Below the pieces are notes generated by a model. That model worked only from the letters and a program-made list of their open reading frames with translations, was not told the DNA's origin and ran no database searches. Both the position numbers and the translations under genes were made by a program. Of a stretch of DNA of 64,000 bases, positions 56,480 to 64,000 are shown piece by piece (the stretch's first letter is position 1; every line of letters begins with the position of its first letter). Location of the stretch: positions 4,197,034 through 4,261,033 of the forward strand of contig CM072888.1 in NCBI GenBank assembly GCA_037013685.1. Reading direction: 5' to 3'. Source of the stretch: Acridotheres tristis. Its lineage: Eukaryota; Chordata; Aves; Passeriformes; Sturnidae.

Positions 56480-56800
56480 TGCCTGCCACTTCCTTTCTGA
56501 AGTATTCACCCTTGGTTAACAAAACCCACAACTCCTCGGACCAAAGCTACAGCTGGTTCTGCTTTTCCGTGTGCCGAGCCCGCCTCTCCAAATGCTTCCC
56601 CTTAGCTGCAGTGAGTGCTCCTCTCTGGCACTTGGGAGAGCACAATGGCACCCCCCTGGGCCGGGCTGCAGCGAGTTTGGGTTGGAGATTGTTTGTGGGA
56701 CGCCGTTCTATTCATCACACAATAGGGTTTCTGTTTCTCCCTCGGCTCCATTGTGTTCCATCGCACGGGGCTTTTTTTTTTAAAGTTACATTTTAAGTTA
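56480..56800. promoter_or_regulatory. Candidate upstream regulatory element with SOX-like motif cluster
   Basis: About 300 bp with locally raised GC and roughly ten CpGs in CpG-poor surroundings. Four SOX-like cores lie within 115 bp: CACAATGG (56641-56648), ATTGTTT (56688-56694), ACAATAG (56719-56725) and CCATTGTG (56748-56755, the exact reverse complement of the first). It lies about 7.5 kb upstream of the PRDM5 start codon. Enhancer function is an inference. Confidence 0.4.
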
Positions 56801-58007
56801 TAGCCTGTCAGGCGCCCTGAGGCATCTGGACACTGGGTGCACCATAAATTTGAAGTTATTACTGCTCAGGATTGCTGTAAATGAGTTAGTCATCTTTTCT
56901 CATAAAGCAGCAAGGGAACAGGCTGAAAGTACAGGGCAGCTGCATCTTATTTAAGAGTGTGTCTTTCAAGAGGTACAAGACATTAACATGCCCTTTTGGA
57001 AATTATCTGAAAGTCTGCCCAAACTGTAATAAGTCATCACAGAAAGTCTGGAAAAAGCCCTGTCTGCACTCCAAGAGCAGCCACAGTTAGTCCCTGTACA
57101 TCGTGTCTGTGCCCAACCTGCAGCCAAGCACACTTCCCTGGTCTGTCACTAGGGATGAAAAGCATTAACGTGCATGGAGTCACAGGACACATCACAGCTG
57201 ACATGCTGGTACCTGATCCGTGCCTGAGCAAGGTTATCCTTACCAAGGGAGCCCTGGGACAGATGCAGGGAAGGAAGCAGTGGATGCAGAGCACTCAATG
57301 TGCAGTTTCTGGTAGGATCCTGCCTGTCTAACCAGGGAATTTTTGGACCCACCAACAACCTGGTCCTCCCATAGGCACATCTCTACACACAGAGCCCTCA
57401 GCAGAAAACAGCAGCAGTCTCTCCATTTCCCTTCTCACTTTACTTAGAAAGAAACAAATTTTTTGGCACTTTGGAGTTGCTGAATTCCATTATTTGTGCA
57501 ATAGTTCTTGACACTACATTACTTCCATTTAGTTTACAAACTGCAATAAGAGTTATTGCACATATATACAACACATTTTAATTCTGGTAGAACACCACAA
57601 AATAAGATTGGCAGTAGTTTAATTTTACTTTGTTTCACCTCTCTACAGACTTGAAGGCTGTGGGCATAACCATTACTCCTAATGAGATTCTGAAGGTTGG
57701 AGAATATTTATAATAACCTAACACTGAATTGTGATAAAAGACTTAGGAAAAGGATACAACAATCTAAAAGGCTTGAAATAAAACATTAAATAGACATGGG
57801 TGAACATTTGTCCATCACAGGTATTTTAACTCTGTTTAGCTGAACACAATCTCTAATGCTCTTCAGTTAGCTTTTGAAAATTTATTAATAGACACTGTTA
57901 TGAGAGATTAAAGATTTAAAAGCCAGATGATTTTAGAGCCAGATGGTTATTGGATCTGGCAGGTCCCACTATTGAAAGCTGTTAGAAAGAGGTGAAAATT
58001 TAAAAGG

Positions 58008-58011
<4 letters not shown>

Positions 58012-58037
<26 letters not shown>
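58012..58037. repeat. (TA)13 microsatellite
   Basis: Thirteen uninterrupted TA units followed by an A-rich stretch. Confidence 0.95.
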
Positions 58038-58042
<5 letters not shown>

Positions 58043-59215
58043 AGAAATCTGAATACTTTCTTCATAAGAAACCTACTGTTTTGAGAGGTCTAGGAAGGAA
58101 CAGCTACTGATTTTGATATTATCCCATATGGTATTTTGTCCATCCTTTCAACTTACAGTATTTGCCTAATAGGACAACTCATCCAAAACCCCCATCATCA
58201 TATAATTGGAGACATTTATCCATTTCAAATGCAGTAGGGGCACTGCTGAGAGCTGCAGCAGCCCAACATCAGTACTAACTAAAATTCCACACAAGTTATT
58301 TTTAACATACTCTAATTTTTAACATAAACGCTAAGCATACCTTTTATGACCAAATATTTACTAAAAATCTTCTTCCCCCTTTCCCCCCACTTCTCTCCCA
58401 TAGAAGCAATAAAAAAGATGAAGAAAACATCCAATGTCAAAAATTCCCATTGAAATGGAGAGAGGCATAGTCAGGAGCATGGGTTTCCTGCAGGTCTGAG
58501 TAACCTGCAAGCTTTCACTTGTTCCTTCAGGCATCAAAGAGCATTTACCCCCAGGCCTTGTCTAAGGGACAGACATTTGGATTGCATTAAGCTTCCAGGG
58601 GGTATGTGTGCAAAACTCCAGTTTGGAGTATGGAACAGTTATTAAAAAGGCTGCATGTTTGCTATTTCTGTGGTTTGTCAGAAAGGTCATTGTTTAAGAT
58701 GTTTTCATTTAATGACAATGTGCCTCTATTCTTGTTATTATTGTTTGTTCCTTTCATGTCTATTCCTCTCCTCAGTATCATTGTTTGTGCCTGTCCTATG
58801 AAGTGTCCTGCTGTTCTGCTGCCATGGGATTGGGAAGATGTTATAGATTTGTGTAACTTCTTGTTACACTAGTGGTTCATTTACAGCAGGGTGTTTCCAC
58901 CATAGCCACTTCTCTGAATTTACTGGGAAGGTTTAGTCTGGAGCAGGGAAGAAGGAACCATATTAATTTATGCAGAGCTCCATTATTTCAGCAGAGGAAG
59001 GCTTGTTACAGTTCCCAGAAACTCCTCATCAGATCACCACCTATGAGAACCTTCCTCTGAATCAAAGCCCCTACACTTGCATCCACACAGGCCTACAACA
59101 GCAGAAAATGGAAGCAGAATTATTCATCCCATGCAGGAAATACACCAAATACTAAACCAAACTCTTCACTGAAAGCAGTCTCCTGAACCAGCAGAAATAA
59201 GCAGCCCAGGGCACC

Positions 59216-59233
59216 AAAAAAAAAAAAAAAAAC
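59216..59233. repeat. A18 homopolymer
   Basis: An uninterrupted A run in intergenic DNA. No attached mobile element recognised. Confidence 0.85.
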
Positions 59234-62200
59234 AAAAAACTAAGGATCTGACAGCTGAAATACAAGACAGTCAAATAGATCATCCAGCTATTAACCTTGC
59301 ACAAACTGGAGGTGTGGGTAGCTGCTCTTTTTCTCCATTATATGAGAACTCAAAAATATGTTTTTTTTATTTTGAGATGGGAAAGAACATCATACAAAGA
59401 AGCACACGACTTTGAAAAGATAGCAGGAAACATTAACAGATGAGTTAACAGTAGCTAAATATTTATATTGCACATTTTGCATTTATCACAACAAACACTT
59501 TTTTTCCAGAAAAATATCTGGGTTAGGGGCTGGGACAGAATATCCAATTTAATTGTTTCTCTTGGTATATCATGTTCTTTTAAAGGAGACAACACAGCCA
59601 AGTGGGCCTCTCTTCAGGGAAAGAGATGTGATATCTTCATGTGTGAGCTATTGGGTGTGCTTAAGAGGGGAGAAGCAAACATCAAGGAGACACAGGCACA
59701 CAGCTCAGGCTCAGGAGATAGCTGAGAGCAGCAGGACAAGCCAGAAACCAGCCCCAGTGACAATGGGAAAAGTTCCCTAGGGACCACAATGAACTTGCTG
59801 TCTGCTTCAGCCCAGAAAGCCACAGAACTGACTGAAGGCAAGACTGCAAGCAGGGACAAAGTGAGCAGCAGGGGATTTGTTTATAAACCCTTTCCCATGT
59901 CTAGTCTGTCTTTTCTCTCTCTCATCTCTGTTGCAAGAGGTTTGTCTGATGTAGGCTTTGTTCAAAGAAAACCTGAGGTTTGAGTTGAAAAGCTCTTTGA
60001 GGGAAGAGCTCTGGACAGACCTACCTCAATGCTCTTGTCAAAGATTCGTATTCTTTAATGACAAAGGTATTTTGGTGTTTCATTTAATTACGATGACAAA
60101 GACTTGGCTGCTGTGTGCAGCACAGATGGAGTGGCTTGGTCAAGCTTTACCTCTTAGAGAAAAGGGTGAGTGGGTGCCAGCATCACAGGCTGTGCACTAG
60201 GGCACAGTGTGAGCTCAGGAACAGCCATGATCTTGGAAGTGATTCCTGCACACTTGGAAATAAAGGCAGCACGAGGTTTTGGTAAAAAAGATTTCCTAAC
60301 TTTCCAGTCTTCCTCCATTCCTCATGTGCTCCATCTGAGCAAGGAGCTGATGATCAAAAGCTCTGGGCAGAGCCTCCTACAAAGCCTGTGCTGAACGCTA
60401 GACTGAGCTATTATACAATCAGCTGTGATGCCACTCAGGCAAGGCCAGAGGACAGTGATCAAACAGCTCCAAAACACAATGAGAAAAGGGCCTTTGTCAG
60501 TACCAACAGGGAACCTATGGCTACCCAGGATCCAGAAACAGTTGTGTCTTGCTTTAACCCACTGCTCCCACCAAAGCAGCCTTTTCTCCATGTCCTTTAG
60601 CCTGTTCCACCCGCTCTGGAAAGGGCATGAGCCCAATTACCCAGCACTCAGCAGCCACCAATTACAGAGGGAGCAGAGCCCCTGCATTGTCCATGCCCTG
60701 TCAGGCAGCATCTGCCTGCCAAGCGTGCTGCAGCAGCCTTTGTCACCGTGCTGTCCCCCCGGCAGCCAGCTGCACAGCTTGAACGAGAGCAGGAGAGAAC
60801 ATAAGGAAGCCATTAGAGGTTGGGAGCAGTTGCCCAACATGGCTCAAAGAGGGATCTGAGGAAACATAATGGACTCACTCATGAGCAACTGTCCATCCAG
60901 TCCACATCTGCAGGCGGTCTGCAGCTGCTCTGCTCTGAGCACAGGCCACACCAGCTCTCCAGAACAGCACAATCTCTGCATTAGATTACTGTACCTCCCC
61001 ATTAGGTTTAAGTGTGTAAAACATTAAGAAAAAACAAACCCAAACAAAACTTGTGGGCTGTGAGAGAGTGGCCATGAAGAGACTTGGGAAGACAAAGCCC
61101 AGGAGGAAGAACAATGCCTCCTTGTTGAACTAAAAATGGAGAGAGTTGGCTCCAGCTTTTAATTACAACACCATGCCAAGCAACTTGAAGTAAATGTATT
61201 TGTGTTTATTTCACATTCAGCTCCCCAGTTGTGCGATGGGAAACCGAGGAGAATGAGCACAGTAATAATGATGGGGCAGGACTGCAGCTGGCACAGGCAT
61301 GGATCCGTGGGAGGAAAAACATCAAGAGTGCCCACAGCCTGCGTGTGAGCCCTGCCTGTTCTCAGCAGGAGTCCTCATCCCTCATCCCATTCTTTGTGTC
61401 CTCAGAGGATTAATTCATTTCCCAGGACACAGGAGGGAAGTCCTGATCCACAAAGGAGCAAAATAAGAACCACTGTTAACTGCCTGAGACACCCTGCCAC
61501 CATCATCTCTCCCTCATGCTATCTGCCATTGAGATGTAACATTCTTTTTAACAGCCACTCTATTTTATGCCCATAAACAGCAAATATTCAAGTAGACTTG
61601 CACCTGCTCCTTATCAGTTTTCTTCACTGTAGGGAGGATCAGTAAGGGAAGTCTTCAGAGGAAAAGAGGATCTCTTTTTAAAGGAACGATGAACATTTAT
61701 CTAACAGTTCATCAAAGGGTACCTCAACTCTACACAGTTTTCAGCAGACAGAAATCAAATTGTGAATCAGTTGACTTTCTAAAATACAGAATGACTGCAA
61801 GATCAGGTGTCAGCTGTACATTTATTATTCATTTGTGCCTATTTTGAGATAGATTAGTCACTTTTTTTGTTAGACAAATTGTGTTGGGAAGTAATAACTA
61901 GCTGCATTCACAAAACATATCAGTGTTAGTGGGTCACTTCAACTTCCATTTATAAACAGTTCTCTTTAAAAGAAATGGCTTAAAAAAGAGGGGAGGGAGG
62001 ATGTTCCCCACAGCCTGGTATCAGCAGTGGTTGTCTAGGCAGGCTGAGGATTATGATCATTATAACCAGTGATGTGGACCCCAGAGAAGTGATAAAAGCA
62101 TTCTTCCAAAACAGGCTTTGGAACCATCAAACATATGAAGTAAGAATTTGTCTCCCTGACAGGATTAATACCACAAGTTTATAAACCAGTCTAAACACTT

Positions 62201-64000
62201 ATTTAGAAGACTAAACCATCCCTGAATTGTGTCAGTTGCAGTCATAGCCTTTCATGCATTCACTGAAACTCTAAAAGAACTCTGAAATCTGTGGAGCACC
62301 TCAAGACAACCAAAGAAAGGCTCTCCTCACTAACACAGAGCTACTGGGGAAAGGGTTTAATATGGAAATGATGTGAAAAGCTCAGCTTCTCCTCTACATA
62401 CAGGATTAAATTACACAGCCAGAAACAGCTGCTGCAGCTCAACAGGAAAATTCAACATTTGAAAAAAGACAGGGAGTGGGGAAGTCAATATTTATGACAC
62501 ACTCATTTCTACTTAACAATTAAAGAAATTGGGAGGCAGAATGGGGGGAACTAAAATCATTTACTTCACAAAATATCTCAGTTTTAGTTCTCTATCCCTC
62601 TTTCACCTGAAATAATGTGCAATTCCAAGCGTGAAACAGCACAGGTAAAATCAGTACTAATTAGAAATTACACTAAACCCCTGAGTACCAGAATCATATA
62701 ATTTTATAATCCAGACTCTCTGATCTTTTTCCCCAACCAAAAAAATCCATACTTTGAGAATTAACAGGATAATTTTTTAATTTCCATTCTAGAAGCAAAG
62801 CAAGCTACAACACTGTGTCCCCTTTGTGGTGTCACTCCCACCTTACAACCAGATTTCACACAGTCAGACAAACTCTTCCCTACCACACTTGCTAGACTTA
62901 GAAAAAACGATTTAAACACAATTAAAACAAGAATTTGGGTCTCTTTGCAAGGTATGCATTATAAGATTAATACTTAATAATCCTGTCAGCATTTATTTAA
63001 ACTAAGGCATTGGAGCAGAAATTTATAGTCATTTTAGTTGCCTATTTCTACAAACACATTTCTCTAAATCAAGGGAAACAATTCAGCATGTGACTGCTTA
63101 CCTCTAGCAGGTGTCACCCTAGGTGAATATCCAAACCCAGAATTAAGACACAGCCATAGCATGTATCAATACAGCAATAAAACCCTAAAGAACCAGCAAT
63201 TAATTATTTCCTCTCTATCAGCCTTTCAGCAGCTTTGCCATTATATTATCCACACACATTTGGGATACGAAGCATTTATTCGTTGTTTGCTCAGAGAAGA
63301 GAAAAAAGAATTCTGAAGGAAGACATCATAGCCTAAGTTAAACTTCTTATGCACAAGGTTAGCAGGTTCAGGAGACCTCGTACAAGGAAACAGGCTTTTT
63401 TCACACTTTTCAGACAAAAGGAGAGAAAAAGAGGGAAAAATGTATTTTAACAGGGCTACACTTATTAACCCCTCACAAACAACTGGCTGAAATACCAGTA
63501 TCACAATACAAAACCAAGTTACTCTCTCTGGCAGAGTTAAAGCATAAAAACAAAGCCTCTGAAGGTCTGAACAATGTCCTTTTGCTTAAAAACAGACTTA
63601 AAAAATCAGACTGACCCCCCTACCTGTAAGAACAAGCTGTTATCCTCCATCCTCCTATGGCAAGGGAAGGCAAGGCATCTTCCATAGCTGTCCTGCAAAG
63701 GCTTCTTAAAGGAAGCAAGGTCACCTGGCCCCAGTGGTGGGGCTGCTGATGAGTAAAGCTGCCTCCTCCCAGGAGGAGGTTGTGGATCATGTTTCCCTGG
63801 GGAATTGCCTTGCACCTTCTATCACTGCTCAAATCAGTGGAAACAGGGTAAAAGCACATGGAAAAAGCCACCTTCCCTGGAGCAGTTTTATTTTGCACCT
63901 ATATTGCCGTTAAAAAGTCCATGCAAGAGGGAAAACCAGAAGAGAAAGACATTTTTGCAAGGTTTGCCTTTGCTGATATGCCACAGCCCCATGGTTTTTA

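Noticed and set aside
60425..60859. A 144-codon plus-strand open frame
   Set aside because: Overlaps open frames on both strands, has no domain, and lacks any upstream promoter feature. Consistent with chance.
63606..63898. Overlapping minus-strand frames near the right edge with a donor-like CAG|GTAGGG
   Set aside because: No resemblance to NDNF or another expected neighbour, and no partner exon is visible. A single donor-like match is expected by chance.

Overview
The window reads as vertebrate nuclear DNA, most likely from a bird. The background is AT-rich and poor in CpG. The recognisable interspersed repeats are CR1-type LINE fragments, with no Alu or L1 seen, and one multi-exon gene occupies about 41 kb. 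I identify that gene as PRDM5, a PR-domain C2H2 zinc-finger transcription regulator on the minus strand. Fourteen coding exons (numbered here from the 5' end) run from the start codon at 49012 down to 8022. Joined, they give 1,632 nt with intact frame at every junction, encoding 544 residues: a PR domain, an acidic linker and 13 complete zinc fingers. By comparison with mammalian PRDM5 (about 630 residues, 16 fingers, recalled from family knowledge), about 85-90 C-terminal residues with the last three fingers are missing. They should lie to the left of base 1, because I find no finger-encoding exon in 1-8021.

Layout from left to right: 1-8021 is the start of a large intron past exon 14. 8022-8107 is exon 14. 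8108-17861 is a 9.75 kb intron with a compact CpG-containing block around 9.5-9.95 kb that carries a strong G-quadruplex motif and a CTCF-like site. 17862-33118 holds exons 13 to 4, most of the fingers. 33119-37658 is an intron with an old CR1 copy. Exon 3 is at 37659-37781. A 7 kb intron with a younger CR1 3' end follows. Exon 2 is at 44821-44904. Intron 1 then runs into a CpG-island promoter (about 48.4-49.3 kb) containing exon 1.

From about 49.3 kb to 64 kb I see upstream intergenic DNA with no gene I can support. The notable element there is a CpG-richer patch at about 56.5-56.8 kb with four SOX-like motifs, a candidate distal regulatory element. The open frames of 140-180 codons in this region lack homology I recognise, convincing splice context or domain content.

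I do not see an undescribed multi-gene system. The observations most worth checking are a weak splice donor on a frame-preserving exon that splits a zinc finger, the intron-13 and upstream candidate regulatory blocks, a nine-glutamate tract in the linker, and a homopolymeric splice-acceptor tract at exon 3.
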